Assembly (NCBI RefSeq): GCF_052156635.1
Contig: NZ_JBQKUO010000001.1
Coordinates: 62,001 to 126,000 of the forward strand
DNA length: 64,000 bases
Reading direction: 5' to 3'
From: Nitrospina sp052156635
Lineage (GTDB): Bacteria; Nitrospinota; Nitrospinia; Nitrospinales; Nitrospinaceae
Positions 55,761 to 64,000 of the stretch are shown here, piece by piece. Made by a program: the position numbers and the translations under genes. Below the pieces are notes generated by a model that saw nothing but the letters and a program-made list of their open reading frames with translations, was not told where the DNA came from and did no database searches. The number at the start of each line of letters is the position of its first letter. The stretch's first letter is position 1.

Positions 55761-57125
55761 TTACTGATAGTCTTTTCGGTTCAAACCGAAGGTTTTAATT
55801 TTGTCATACAGCGTTTGTTTCGGAATCTGCAGGACCTCCTGCGCTTTTTTGAGGTCTCCCTTCTGCCGGACCAGTTCCTGTTCAATCAGGTTCCGTTCAA
55901 AATTTGCAACCTGCTCCTTAAACGTCAAATTGAGCCTGTCCGGGTTGGGGTCGGGGAGATCGTCGGAAGACAACAGCGACGATTCGAGGTCGAGATTGAG
56001 GCCGAGCACGAATTTTTCCGCCTCGTTGCGCAACTCACGCACATTGCCCTCCCACTGCCGGCTCAACAGGCGCTGGATCGTTTCCTTGGACGGCGCAGGG
56101 GCCTGTATATTGTAACGGGCACAGGCTTCCAGAACAAAATGCTGGAACAGGACGGGGATGTCTTCCTTGCGGTCACGGAGAGCGGGCAGTTCGATCTGCA
56201 CCACGTTCAACCGGTAATACAGATCCTTGCGGAACTTGTTTTCCGCGTACGCCTGCTTCAGGTCTTCCTTGGTGGCGGCAATCACCCGCACGTCCACGTT
56301 GACCGGATCGTTGGACCCCACACGCAGGATGTAACGGTCCTGCAGGACGTGCAACAGCTTGACCTGCAGGTGCAGAGGCATGCTCTCGATTTCATCCAGA
56401 AAAACCGTGCCGCCCTGGGCGTGCTCGAATTTGCCCACGCGCCGCTTGCTCGCACCGGTGAACGATCCCGCCTCGTGTCCGAACAGTTCGCTTTCTATAA
56501 TGGCTTCCGGGATGGCGCCGCAGTTGATGGCGACAAAGTGATTGCCGGCGCGCTTGCTCTGATCGTGAAGACAACGGGCAACGAGGTCTTTGCCCGCTCC
56601 GGTTTCACCCAGCAGGAGCACGTCCACATCGCAGTCCGCGATGTTCTCCACGGTTTGTTTCAATTTTTCAATCGCGGGAGATTTGCCGATGATCTGAGCC
56701 TTGCCGCGACTGCCTTCGCGGGAAGCTCTCAATTCGCGGACTTCCATCACCAGCCGCCGTTTCTCCAGCGCCCGGTGAAGCACGTCCATGAAACGGTCCG
56801 TTTCGAACGGTTTTTCGAGAAAGTCGTAAGCTCCGTCCTGGATGGCCTTCACCGCCATCGGAACGTCCCCCTGGCCGGTCATCAACACCACGGGAAGATC
56901 CGCATCCATTTCACGAATCGCCGCCAGCAGGTCCAGCCCGTTCATGCCGGGCATCATCATGTCGGTGATGACGATTCCCGGCCAGGCCGGGGACAACAGG
57001 CTCAACGCCTTTTCGGCGGAATCCCGGGCTTCGACTTCAAATCCACGTTGGTTCAACTGATGTGAGTAGGCGCGACGAACGATTTCCTCATCATCCACAA
57101 TCAGGATCTTGTTGACCGTTTCCAT
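55761..57125 (-). CDS. NtrC-family sigma-54-dependent response regulator
   Basis: A 454-aa protein. The receiver has D55 in GIVITDMMMPGMNG. The AAA+ sigma-54 activation domain follows, with Walker A GETGAGKDLVARCLHD, the sigma-54 contact loop GSFTGASKR, GGTVFLDEIESM and the sensor region. The C-terminal Fis-type helix-turn-helix ends LKKAQEVLQIPKQTLYDKIKTF. All motifs look functional. It is preceded in the operon, with a 26-base gap, by the REC-HisKA kinase at 57152, its obvious partner. No clear -24/-12 promoter was found nearby, so targets are not evident. Confidence 0.94.
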   Translation of the reverse strand: METVNKILIVDDEEIVRRAYSHQLNQRGFEVEARDSAEKALSLLSPAWPGIVITDMMMPGMNGLDLLAAIREMDADLPVVLMTGQGDVPMAVKAIQDGAYDFLEKPFETDRFMDVLHRALEKRRLVMEVRELRASREGSRGKAQIIGKSPAIEKLKQTVENIADCDVDVLLLGETGAGKDLVARCLHDQSKRAGNHFVAINCGAIPEAIIESELFGHEAGSFTGASKRRVGKFEHAQGGTVFLDEIESMPLHLQVKLLHVLQDRYILRVGSNDPVNVDVRVIAATKEDLKQAYAENKFRKDLYYRLNVVQIELPALRDRKEDIPVLFQHFVLEACARYNIQAPAPSKETIQRLLSRQWEGNVRELRNEAEKFVLGLNLDLESSLLSSDDLPDPNPDRLNLTFKEQVANFERNLIEQELVRQKGDLKKAQEVLQIPKQTLYDKIKTFGLNRKDYQ

Positions 57126-57151
57126 AAAGCTTCAAAAATCTCCGGAATCAC

Positions 57152-58369
57152 TCAACCCGGTTCCTCGTTATTCTCGGCAACCGGACGGTTCTGGGATACG
57201 GGGAACTTGAGCGTGAACCGGGTCCCCTGCCCCGGCGTGCTGTCGCACTCGATGGTTCCTCCATGCTTCTGCACGATGCCGTAACTGACCGAAAGACCCA
57301 GTCCGGTCCCCTTCACCTCGGACTTGGTGGTGTAAAACGGCTCGAAAATTTTCGGGATGGCGTCTTTCTCAATGCCGCAACCCGTGTCTTCGATTTCAAC
57401 CGTGACGTGTTTGCCGTCGGTTGCGGTGCTGATGTGGATGGTGCCGTTCTCCTGATGAATGGCTTCTTCGGCATTCTGCAGGAGGTTCAACGCCACCTGC
57501 TTGACCTGGTCCTCCACACCCAGCACCGGAGGCAACTCGTCAGCATACTGCTTGACGACCTTGATTTTTTTCGACTGAAATTTTTTCATGGCAAGGGCCA
57601 TCATGTCATCGAAAACATGGTGCAAGTCCAGCGGTACGGACTTCCCCGTGGAAGGACGATAAAACTGCTTGAGTCGCGTAGCCAGATCCATCACCCGCGT
57701 CGTCTCCCGCACGGCCAGGTCGGCCAGGCTTTTCAAATCTTCATTGAGTTGCGTCCCGTCCTGAATCTGTTCCAGAATATTGCGCACCCCAAGCAAGGGG
57801 TTGTTGATCTCGTGGGCTATGGAAGCGGCCAGCTTGCCTACGGCGGAAAGCTTTTCCACGTGCATCAGTTGCTGGTGGTAGGCGATCATCGCCGCCGTCC
57901 GTTCCCGCACCTTTTCTTCCAGAATCTCGTTCTGTTTGCGAATCTGATTGTGGAGCCGGCGCACCTCCAGAATGTTGCGGATGCGCGAACAGATCTCGGA
58001 AATATCAAACGGCTTGTTCACATAGTCGCGAGCGCCCATGCGAAGCGCCCGGAGGCGGGTGTTGAGGTCGGCCTGTGCGGTCAGCACCAGAACCGGAAGA
58101 TACGATTCCTTTTCGATTTCCTTCAACTGCTCCATGATCTCGAAGCCGTCGATATCCGGCATGTTCAGATCGAGGAGGACCAGGTCCGGCTGGAACGACT
58201 GATATTTGGGGATGGCCTTGCGGGGATCGGTGATGGATTGAAAATTGGCGTAACCTTCATGCTGGAGAACTTTTTCCAATAGCTGGACGTTCGTCAATTC
58301 GTCGTCCACAATCAAAATTTTCGACGCCATGATGTCTTCTGCTGTGACCACGCCTGCTCCCGTCTTCAT
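57152..58369 (-). CDS. Receiver-first histidine kinase, cognate of the NtrC-type regulator
   Basis: A 405-aa protein. The receiver has D67 (DLVLLDLNMPDIDG) and lysine in YVNKPFDISE. A coiled linker follows (residues 136-165, LHNQIRKQNEILEEKVRERT). The DHp helix has H186 (ASIAHEINNPLLGVRN), and the HATPase domain has NLLQNAEEAIHQ, DTGCGIEKD and GTGLGLSVSYGIVQ, all of the NtrB/AtoS type. An internal ATG at 58330 is an alternative start. It heads the seven-gene leftward signalling group. Confidence 0.92.
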   Translation of the reverse strand: MKTGAGVVTAEDIMASKILIVDDELTNVQLLEKVLQHEGYANFQSITDPRKAIPKYQSFQPDLVLLDLNMPDIDGFEIMEQLKEIEKESYLPVLVLTAQADLNTRLRALRMGARDYVNKPFDISEICSRIRNILEVRRLHNQIRKQNEILEEKVRERTAAMIAYHQQLMHVEKLSAVGKLAASIAHEINNPLLGVRNILEQIQDGTQLNEDLKSLADLAVRETTRVMDLATRLKQFYRPSTGKSVPLDLHHVFDDMMALAMKKFQSKKIKVVKQYADELPPVLGVEDQVKQVALNLLQNAEEAIHQENGTIHISTATDGKHVTVEIEDTGCGIEKDAIPKIFEPFYTTKSEVKGTGLGLSVSYGIVQKHGGTIECDSTPGQGTRFTLKFPVSQNRPVAENNEEPG

Positions 58370-58504
58370 TCATTGGCCAAGTTCTTTCCATTTTAATCAT
58401 TTTTCCGATTATTGAAAGTGTTTCCACCGGGCCAGCCGGGTTGCGGTAAAATCATTGGCGAGAATTTCGATTCAGCGGAAACCCCAACTCGGGAGCCCAG
58501 CCTT

Positions 58505-60235
58505 ATGCGACTTGCCAGATTCACTTGCACCCTTTTAGCAGGACTGTTGGTACTCGCGCTTCCTCTCTCCACCGAAGCGCAGTTGAAAAACATCTATTCC
58601 CAGCGCGACCGGTTTCACCCGGAAGTGGGCCACCGCGGCATGGTGGTCAGCCAGGAAAAAACCGCGAGTGCCATCGGAGTGGAAATTCTGAAGAAAGGCG
58701 GCAACGCAGTGGACGCGGCCATCGCCATTGGGTTCGCGCTCGCGGTCACCCTTCCGCGCGCCGGGAACATCGGCGGCGGCGGGTTCATGATGGTGCACCT
58801 CGCCAAAACCGGGGAGACGGTCATCATCGATTACCGGGAAAAAGCCCCGGCCCAGGCCCACTCCGACATGTACCTGAACCCGGACGGCACGGTGAACCGC
58901 CGCCTGCTGGAAGCACACCACCTTTCCGCCGGTATTCCCGGCACGGTGGCAGGCCTCTGGATGGCGCATCAAAAATACGGTTCACTTCCGTGGAAGGACC
59001 TCGTCGCACCCGCCATCAAGCTCGCCGACCGCGGCATCTTCATCAACTACGACCACGTCTTCACCATCACCAAGGGAAAGAAACGGCTGAAAGCGTTCGA
59101 GGCCACGCGCAAGATGTTTTTCAAACCCGACGGTTCGATGTACAAGCTCGGAGAGAAGATCGTGTTTGCGGACCTCGCGCATTCCCTGAAGCTCATCGCG
59201 GAGCAGGGGCCTTCCGCTTTTTATGAAGGGGAGATCGCACAGAAAATCGTGGCGGACATGCAGGCGAACGGCGGCATCATCACCCTGGAAGATTTAAAAA
59301 ATTACAGCCCCGTCATGCGCGAACCCGTTCGCGGAACCTACCGCGGGTTCGAAATCGCCAGCATGCCCCCGCCCAGTGCGGGGGGCATCCAGATCATCCA
59401 GATCCTCAATATCCTCGAACACTACCCCCTGCAGGAATACGGTTCCAACACCGCGCAGACCCTGCACCTGATCGCCGAGGCCATGCGCCGCTCGTTCGCC
59501 GACCGAAGCCAGTACATGGGTGATGCCGATTACTGGCCGGTCCCGGTGAAAACACTCATTTCCAAGGAATACGCCGCCAAACTGAGCCGGGACATCGACA
59601 CCGAACACGCCACGCCGTCCGGGAAAGTGAAGCCGGGCGAATTCATGAACAAGGAAAGCGACGAGACCACGCACTTCTCCGTGATGGACGAAGCGGGCAA
59701 CGTGGTGGCCAACACGTACACGCTGAACTTCAGCTTCGGCTCCGGCATCGTGGTGCCGGGCACCGGCATCCTGCTCAACAATGAAATGGACGACTTCTCC
59801 GCCAAGGTCGGGGCAAAGAACGCTTACGGCCTCCTGGGCGGGGATGCCAATTCCGTCCAGCCCGGCAAGAAACCGCTCAGTTCCATGTGTCCGACCATCG
59901 TGTTCAAAAACGGCAAACCGCTCATGGCGACAGGCAGTCCCGGCGGGCCGCGCCTGACCACGGCAACACTCCAGGTGCTGATCAACGTGATGGACTTCGG
60001 CATGAACATTGCGGCGGCCACCAACACGCCGCGCATCCATCACCAATGGGTGCCTGACAGGCTTCGCGTGGAAAAGGGAATGAGCCAGGACACCATCGAC
60101 ATCCTGAAAAGCATGGGCCACGACGTACGTGTGACCAACACCATCGGCTCCACACAGACGGTCATGCACAAGGGAAAATTGTTCTTTGGAGCGGCCGACC
60201 CGCGCCGGCCCGGTGCGGGGGCGGTGGGATACTGA
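58505..60235 (+). CDS. ggt: Gamma-glutamyltransferase (periplasmic)
   Basis: A 576-aa proenzyme that transfers or hydrolyses the gamma-glutamyl group of glutathione in the periplasm. The ATG at 58505 opens a signal peptide (TCTLLAGLLVLALPLSTEA), and CGGGAG-like sequence lies upstream. The family core includes GGNAVDAAIAIGFALAV, GNIGGGGFMMVH and DYREKAPA. Autocleavage is expected before the catalytic Thr in DETTHFSVMDEAGNVV. The C-terminal small subunit has GSGIVVPGTGILLNNEMDDFS and GSPGGPRLTTATLQV. All key residues appear present. It is a single plus-strand gene, divergent from the signalling operon. Confidence 0.94.
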   Translation: MRLARFTCTLLAGLLVLALPLSTEAQLKNIYSQRDRFHPEVGHRGMVVSQEKTASAIGVEILKKGGNAVDAAIAIGFALAVTLPRAGNIGGGGFMMVHLAKTGETVIIDYREKAPAQAHSDMYLNPDGTVNRRLLEAHHLSAGIPGTVAGLWMAHQKYGSLPWKDLVAPAIKLADRGIFINYDHVFTITKGKKRLKAFEATRKMFFKPDGSMYKLGEKIVFADLAHSLKLIAEQGPSAFYEGEIAQKIVADMQANGGIITLEDLKNYSPVMREPVRGTYRGFEIASMPPPSAGGIQIIQILNILEHYPLQEYGSNTAQTLHLIAEAMRRSFADRSQYMGDADYWPVPVKTLISKEYAAKLSRDIDTEHATPSGKVKPGEFMNKESDETTHFSVMDEAGNVVANTYTLNFSFGSGIVVPGTGILLNNEMDDFSAKVGAKNAYGLLGGDANSVQPGKKPLSSMCPTIVFKNGKPLMATGSPGGPRLTTATLQVLINVMDFGMNIAAATNTPRIHHQWVPDRLRVEKGMSQDTIDILKSMGHDVRVTNTIGSTQTVMHKGKLFFGAADPRRPGAGAVGY

Positions 60236-60272
60236 ATGTTGACCTGAAACAAAGAGGGGACCGGGGCTAATT

Positions 60273-60536
60273 TCAAATCCAGTCGTCGAGGTCGAACTGC
60301 ACCTGGCATTCCGGACTGCGCATGTCCATGTAAAGATCGGCCTGGTCGAACTGCGTGGTGAATTGTTTCAGGTGATCGCAGGTCAACCCGGCTTCTTCTA
60401 TTTTTTCCTGGTTCTTCTTCATTACCTCCAGGCTTCCAAACTCCAGCACCACGGTGAAGCCGGTGGCGGCTTTGAAGCGCAGGATGTGCCGCTGATTGGC
60501 GGACTCCGGTGCAGGGCTTTCCTGATTTTCGCTCAT
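60273..60536 (-). CDS. Hypothetical 87-aa protein
   Basis: The ATG at 60536 is chosen because AAGGAA lies about 9 bases upstream. The longer frame starting at 60824 has an unstructured, cysteine-rich N-terminus unlike a real protein. The product has a beta-hairpin-like start (HILRFKAATGFTVVLEFGSL), a helix (EVMKKNQEKIEEAGL) and an acidic tail ending FDLDDWI. No family is recognised. It is convergent with ggt and divergent from the MBL-fold gene. Confidence 0.7.
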   Translation of the reverse strand: MSENQESPAPESANQRHILRFKAATGFTVVLEFGSLEVMKKNQEKIEEAGLTCDHLKQFTTQFDQADLYMDMRSPECQVQFDLDDWI

Positions 60537-60747
60537 AACAATCGATTCCTTATATAACGTCCCGCCTTCAGCCCTGGGATGGGGCAAGAAGTTTGCGGGT
60601 TGGGAGAAAACAACAATTCGTTCTACAATACGCCTGACAGAAACAAGTCTAGTACAGGTGCCCGAACCACCACAATGTTTATAATCCGCCGCTCTAAAGA
60701 GAGATGGGAATTTTTCGGGCGAAATCGCATACCAGGAGGAGGGCAAC

Positions 60748-61368
60748 ATGTCCGCATTGCAAGAACTGGCTCCGGGCCTGTACCGCTGGTCCGAGTTTTC
60801 AGATGAAAAACAACTCAATTTCAACGGCTACTACCTGGCCTGTGGCGGCGAGGCCGTGCTGATCGATCCGCCGGAACTGGATACCGACGGCCTGCACGCG
60901 CTGAAGGACACCGTCGCCCGCGCCGGAAACAATCCGTTGAAAGCCATCCTTCTCACCAATGTGCACCACGACCGTGCCAGCCAGCGGCTGAAGGGCGTCT
61001 TTCAAGTGCCCATCCACATCCATGAACAGGACAAGCCCCTGTTGGAATTTTCACCCGACGCCACCTTCAGGAATGGCGACACCCTGCCCTGCGGCCTGCA
61101 GGTGATTCACCTGCAGAACCAGAAATCCCCGGGCGAGTGCGCCCTCCTGCAAAAGGAAAAGAAATGGTTGTTTGTCGGCGACGCGCTGATCGGCAAGGTA
61201 CCGGGTGAGGTCAATCAACTGCCGCCGGACAAATTCGACGACATCACGAAAGCCAAGGAAGGTTTGAAGGTGCTGTTGAATTACGATTTCGAGGATCTTC
61301 TGCTCGGTGACGGCGAACCCATCCGCGGCAACGCACGCCAGACGCTGGACGTGTTCTTCACGGATTGA
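60748..61368 (+). CDS. MBL-fold protein with degenerate metal site
   Basis: A 206-aa protein with the MBL fold order intact (ELAPGLYRWSEF ... AVLIDPPELDTDG ... ILLTNVHHDRAS ... FVGDALIG ... LLLGDGEPIRG). The HxHxDH motif reads NVHHDR at residues 71-76, so the first and last histidines are lost, and the GHG His near the C-terminus is Asp (GDG). Only the central His/Asp and the GDA aspartate remain. It is unlikely to be a standard binuclear-zinc hydrolase. The gene starts after AGGAGGAG. Confidence 0.82.
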   Translation: MSALQELAPGLYRWSEFSDEKQLNFNGYYLACGGEAVLIDPPELDTDGLHALKDTVARAGNNPLKAILLTNVHHDRASQRLKGVFQVPIHIHEQDKPLLEFSPDATFRNGDTLPCGLQVIHLQNQKSPGECALLQKEKKWLFVGDALIGKVPGEVNQLPPDKFDDITKAKEGLKVLLNYDFEDLLLGDGEPIRGNARQTLDVFFTD

Positions 61369-61377
61369 GGACGTTTC

Positions 61378-62307
61378 TTACACCGGACCGAACAACTCGA
61401 TTTCACGGAGGGCATATTCGATGGACGCGACCATGCCCATCGGCTTGATATCGGGGAATACCGTCTCTGCGCGGAGATCGGTAACCACCGTCGGGCTTTT
61501 GATGCTTTCGATCAATTTGCGCCCGACACGGGCGTACACCGGGGTCACCAGCGCCAGCCACAGGCTGGAAAGGAACGGTGTCAGCACCGGTACCGGAATC
61601 AGCATGCGCCACAGTTTCCGCTGGCGCGAATACTCGGCGATCAGCTCCTTGTAAGACACCTGATCGGCACCCCCGATCTGGAAAATCTCGTTTTCTTGTG
61701 TGGGCAGGTCCACCGCCTGCACCAGATACAGGACCAGGTCGCAGATGCATATGGGCTGGGCTTTCACCCGGACCCAGCGAGGCATGATCATGATGGGCAG
61801 ACGTTCCGACAAGGCCCGGATCATTTCAAACGATAAACTGCCCCGGCCCAGCACGATGGACGCCTGAAACTCGATGACCTGAACTCCGGACGCGCGAAGC
61901 GTGTCCCCTACGGCTTTGCGGGAACGCAGATGCGGGGACAGGCTGTTGCCTTCGCCGCGAGCCAGGCCGCCCAGGTAAATGATGCGCTTCACCCCCGCTT
62001 TTTTGGCAGCGGCTCCAAAGTTCTCCGCGGCACGCCGCTCTTTTTCCTCAAAGTCTGTTTTTTCGTCCAGACTGTGCGCCAGATAGAAGGCGATTTCGAT
62101 GCCTTCCAACGCTTTCGGCAGGGTGGCGGGTTGGAGGAGGTCGCCCCGGACCAGTTCCACGTCGTGGAAGGAGGATTTCTTTTTCTCGACCCGGGACCGG
62201 GTGAGGCAGCGAATGGAATGGTTTTTCTCACACAGGCGCGGGACCAGTCGACTGCCTACGTAACCCGTACCCCCGACCACCAGTATGCTTTCTCGACTGC
62301 CCCCCAT
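61378..62307 (-). CDS. NAD(P)-binding SDR/NmrA-type protein
   Basis: A 309-aa protein. The Rossmann start is ILVVGGTGYVGSRLVPRL. AFYLAHSLDEKTDFEEKE and KRIIYLGGLARGEG are shared with the larger SDR-DUF2867 protein at 25093. A short hydrophobic segment near residues 230-255 (LIPVPVLTPFLSSLWLALVTPVYA) could associate with the membrane. Related proteins are annotated as NADH:ubiquinone oxidoreductase-associated or epimerase-like. Substrate unknown. Confidence 0.85.
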   Translation of the reverse strand: MGGSRESILVVGGTGYVGSRLVPRLCEKNHSIRCLTRSRVEKKKSSFHDVELVRGDLLQPATLPKALEGIEIAFYLAHSLDEKTDFEEKERRAAENFGAAAKKAGVKRIIYLGGLARGEGNSLSPHLRSRKAVGDTLRASGVQVIEFQASIVLGRGSLSFEMIRALSERLPIMIMPRWVRVKAQPICICDLVLYLVQAVDLPTQENEIFQIGGADQVSYKELIAEYSRQRKLWRMLIPVPVLTPFLSSLWLALVTPVYARVGRKLIESIKSPTVVTDLRAETVFPDIKPMGMVASIEYALREIELFGPV

Positions 62308-62505
62308 GTTTTCCCCCCAGACCCAATAATGTCTAAAGTTTAAACCAATTGATTGATTTTGAGGAAGGAATTAGCAATCATCACTCCACATTTTCGGGCA
62401 CTCAACTCCCACCTAAATTAAGGTGAGAAGTTACCCGGATGATCCCACAAATCCATCCTCCATCAACCTTCCCTCTTTGCAAATCTGATTTTCGTACCGG
62501 TGGTT

Positions 62506-63012
62506 TTAAAGCGTCCCCACCTTCATCGACGTGGGTTCCAATGGAAGGCTGGTTTGAATCCATTCAGGCGGAGTTCTCCGGGTCCATTTAAAAAGATTGC
62601 GTTTTTCCGCACAGTAAAAGTTTCTGTACGCCTTAACAGCATTCTTATGTTTATAACTGTCCGGCATGGCCTGGGCAAACGGGGTGAGACCGACATCGGC
62701 AATCGGGGGCAGGGGCAACGATGCAATGAGGTCCCACGAACGATGATTGGTCTTCTTGTCGAAACGGAAACGGTACTCCCGGTTCAGGGCTTCCGCCAGC
62801 TGACGCAGCCAGCGCCAGTTCGCAAGCGATGCACGGGTCCAGAGAGTGCAGGGATGGTTGAGATGGACGACCCGGTAACCGAGGAACACCCCATTCACCC
62901 GAAGGGCGGTGCTCAGCATCTGGGCGGACTCGAGGATCATCTTCCCTACGTGCCGATCGCAGTGATACCGGGCGCATCGGTCGAAATCCCGGTCCAGGAT
63001 GAAAATGTTCAT
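62506..63012 (-). CDS. Phage-type conserved protein (T4-like DUF, pyrimidine-dimer-glycosylase-associated family)
   Basis: A 168-aa protein; the ATG at 63012 has GGGAGGA a few bases upstream. The start IFILDRDFDRCARYHCDRHV is followed by KMILESAQMLSTALR, NHPCTLWTRASLANWRWL, REYRFRFDKKTNHRS and FAQAMPDSYKH...AYRNFYCAEKR. I recognise this pattern (HC-D-K/R-H-V-x-KMILE, NHP-C, AMPD-x-Y, AYRN-Y) from a family common in T4-like and other large phages and scattered in bacteria, with no proven function. No other phage genes are nearby, so it is probably a domesticated or stray acquisition. Confidence 0.75.
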   Translation of the reverse strand: MNIFILDRDFDRCARYHCDRHVGKMILESAQMLSTALRVNGVFLGYRVVHLNHPCTLWTRASLANWRWLRQLAEALNREYRFRFDKKTNHRSWDLIASLPLPPIADVGLTPFAQAMPDSYKHKNAVKAYRNFYCAEKRNLFKWTRRTPPEWIQTSLPLEPTSMKVGTL

Positions 63013-63035
63013 GATCCTCCCGCCCTTGCGCAATA

Positions 63036-63656
63036 TTAGTAACGCGATTCGAACCGATTCACCCAGTCCTGGACGCTTTGCTTTGCAAGCAAAAGTTCAT
63101 CCTCGCTCAAATTGAACAGAAGGCCCAGAACATCCACACCGACCGGCTGGATGCCGTTGCGGGCGGCAAGCGCCAGCCAGACATACGCTTGAACCGGATC
63201 GGCGGCATCGTGGGTGACGTCCGCATACCAGGTTCCCAGGCGGTACTGGGCGTCGGGGTAATCCTGCTCCGCGGCTTTCCGGTACCAGGCGGCGGCGATT
63301 TCCAGGTCGCGGTCCACTCCCAGCCCTTTACGATACAGCTCTGCCAGAAAATACTGCGCACCGACGTCTCCCTGCAGAGCACTGGCAAGAAACCACTTCG
63401 CCGCTTTCTTTGTATCAAGGGGCACGCCCTGGCCATTGAGATAAAGAATCCCAAGCTGATACTGGGCATCGGCGTTTCCGGCCCACGCCAGGGGCATCCA
63501 ATGCTGAAAAGCTGAATTGAAATCGTGACGCAGGTAAGCCTTGTATCCCAAAAGATACCCGTCAACGGGTGAAAAAGCCCATGCCCCGGTGACGCTGTTT
63601 CCTCCGAGCCACAACCACATCAACATTCCAATCATTGCGTTTCTTTTCTTATCCAT
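63036..63656 (-). CDS. Exported Sel1-repeat protein
   Basis: A 206-aa protein; the ATG at 63656 has GGAGGTG upstream. A signal-like hydrophobic start (AMIGMLMWLWLGGNSVTGAWA) is followed by Sel1-like repeats: GNADAQYQLGILYLNGQGVPLDTKKAAKWF, GDVGAQYFLAELYRKGLGV and DYPDAQYRLGTWYADV. These solenoids mediate protein contacts. Its partner is unknown. It is transcribed leftwards after the small lipoprotein gene. Confidence 0.87.
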   Translation of the reverse strand: MDKKRNAMIGMLMWLWLGGNSVTGAWAFSPVDGYLLGYKAYLRHDFNSAFQHWMPLAWAGNADAQYQLGILYLNGQGVPLDTKKAAKWFLASALQGDVGAQYFLAELYRKGLGVDRDLEIAAAWYRKAAEQDYPDAQYRLGTWYADVTHDAADPVQAYVWLALAARNGIQPVGVDVLGLLFNLSEDELLLAKQSVQDWVNRFESRY

Positions 63657-63697
63657 ACCCACCTCCTGCATTTTTTTCGAGGTTGGCTTGTTCCGAT

Positions 63698-63964
63698 TCA
63701 TTTCAGAACCCAGTTGTGGTCGAGCATGCACCGATGAAACTCTTCGCCTTTCCAGATAAGCCGCTGGCCCGCACCGGAGCTCCCCTCAATCGGTTTTGGT
63801 TTTTGATACGCCATCTGATAACAAAGCTCGAAATGCCGGTCAAACACCTGCTCTCCCTGCCCGGTCTGGTCCCGATAGGCCTGATAATCCTTTGCGGGAC
63901 CGCAAGACGCCAGGGTCAGCGCACATCCAAGTAACAAAATCATTGGCACAATTGAATTGTTCAT
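63698..63964 (-). CDS. Small lipoprotein (88 aa)
   Basis: The ATG at 63964 has GGAGG about 9 bases upstream. The signal peptide ends in the lipobox LASC (ILLLGCALTLASC). The mature part is short and polar, with two cysteines (ELCYQ, FHRCML) and aromatic residues near the end (DHNWVLK). No family is recognised. It probably precedes the Sel1 gene in one transcript, with a 41-base gap. Confidence 0.75.
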   Translation of the reverse strand: MNNSIVPMILLLGCALTLASCGPAKDYQAYRDQTGQGEQVFDRHFELCYQMAYQKPKPIEGSSGAGQRLIWKGEEFHRCMLDHNWVLK

Positions 63965-64000
63965 GACCCGCACCCTCCAGCTTACTTTTAATTTCATTCT

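Noticed and set aside
60537..60824. N-terminal extension of the 87-aa hypothetical protein
   Set aside because: Cysteine- and serine-rich low-complexity translation with no ribosome-binding site. It overlaps the promoter region and start of the divergent MBL-fold gene.

Overview
The window is a dense stretch of bacterial chromosome, roughly 55-60% GC by eye, with short intergenic gaps. It encodes an outer-membrane lifestyle: a BamD-like lipoprotein, an ExbB/ExbD pair, an OprO/P-type porin and several lipoproteins. Both glutamyl- and glutaminyl-tRNA synthetases are present. There are also a DUF420 oxidase-assembly protein, an anchored HmuY-like protein, a FadF-like quinone-linked Fe-S protein and a SulP/beta-carbonic-anhydrase pair. 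This mix fits a marine Nitrospinota (Nitrospina-like) organism best. That placement is inferred from gene content and style, not from a marker gene. I see no prophage, IS transposase, CRISPR array or rRNA operon.

Left part (1-19 kb). The window opens inside gltX. A 1 kb accessory islet follows, with a DUF559 endonuclease-like gene embedded in palindromic repeats and a remnant of an HNH endonuclease gene. Next come glnS and the FadF-like gene on the minus strand. A plus-strand respiratory/envelope segment follows: a secreted protein, the HmuY-like protein, an unknown protein, DUF420, and several membrane proteins under 61 aa that normal gene callers can miss. Then come a histidine phosphatase with an ABC ATPase, a glycosyltransferase, a TPR protein, an Nfu N-terminal-domain protein, an M18 aminopeptidase, the ExbB/ExbD pair, bamD and an RpoD-family sigma factor.

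Middle part (19-47 kb). plsY is followed by tRNA-Gly and tRNA-Cys behind a near-consensus promoter. Next are DUF3015, a DUF4105/Lnb-like protein, ftsY, an FG-GAP lipoprotein, an SDR-DUF2867 protein, an XRE-MBL fusion and a membrane-fused spermidine-synthase-like protein. ADP-ribosylglycohydrolase, a long pentapeptide-repeat protein, a KamA-family radical SAM enzyme, kbl and a tdh-like dehydrogenase follow. A minus-strand group then encodes a Ycf46-like AAA ATPase, a beta-propeller protein, a CbiX-like chelatase and a second pentapeptide protein. A porin and an inorganic-carbon module (SulP transporter, beta-carbonic anhydrase) close this part. The SulP gene is preceded by an inverted repeat ending in a T-run.

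Right part (46-64 kb). A HAMP-only membrane receptor faces seven same-strand signalling genes (47680-58369). These encode four histidine-kinase-type proteins, an HD-GYP phosphodiesterase, a receiver fused to a degenerate GGDEF domain, and an NtrC-family sigma-54 activator. Several of these proteins have lost key residues, which suggests a cascade with pseudo-enzyme components. The window ends with gamma-glutamyltransferase, a degenerate MBL-fold protein, an SDR protein, a T4-like phage-family protein, a Sel1-repeat protein and a small lipoprotein.

The most unusual items are the DUF559/palindrome islet, the signalling cluster with its pseudo-receiver and pseudo-GGDEF, the small membrane-protein cluster around DUF420, and the leader structure upstream of SulP.
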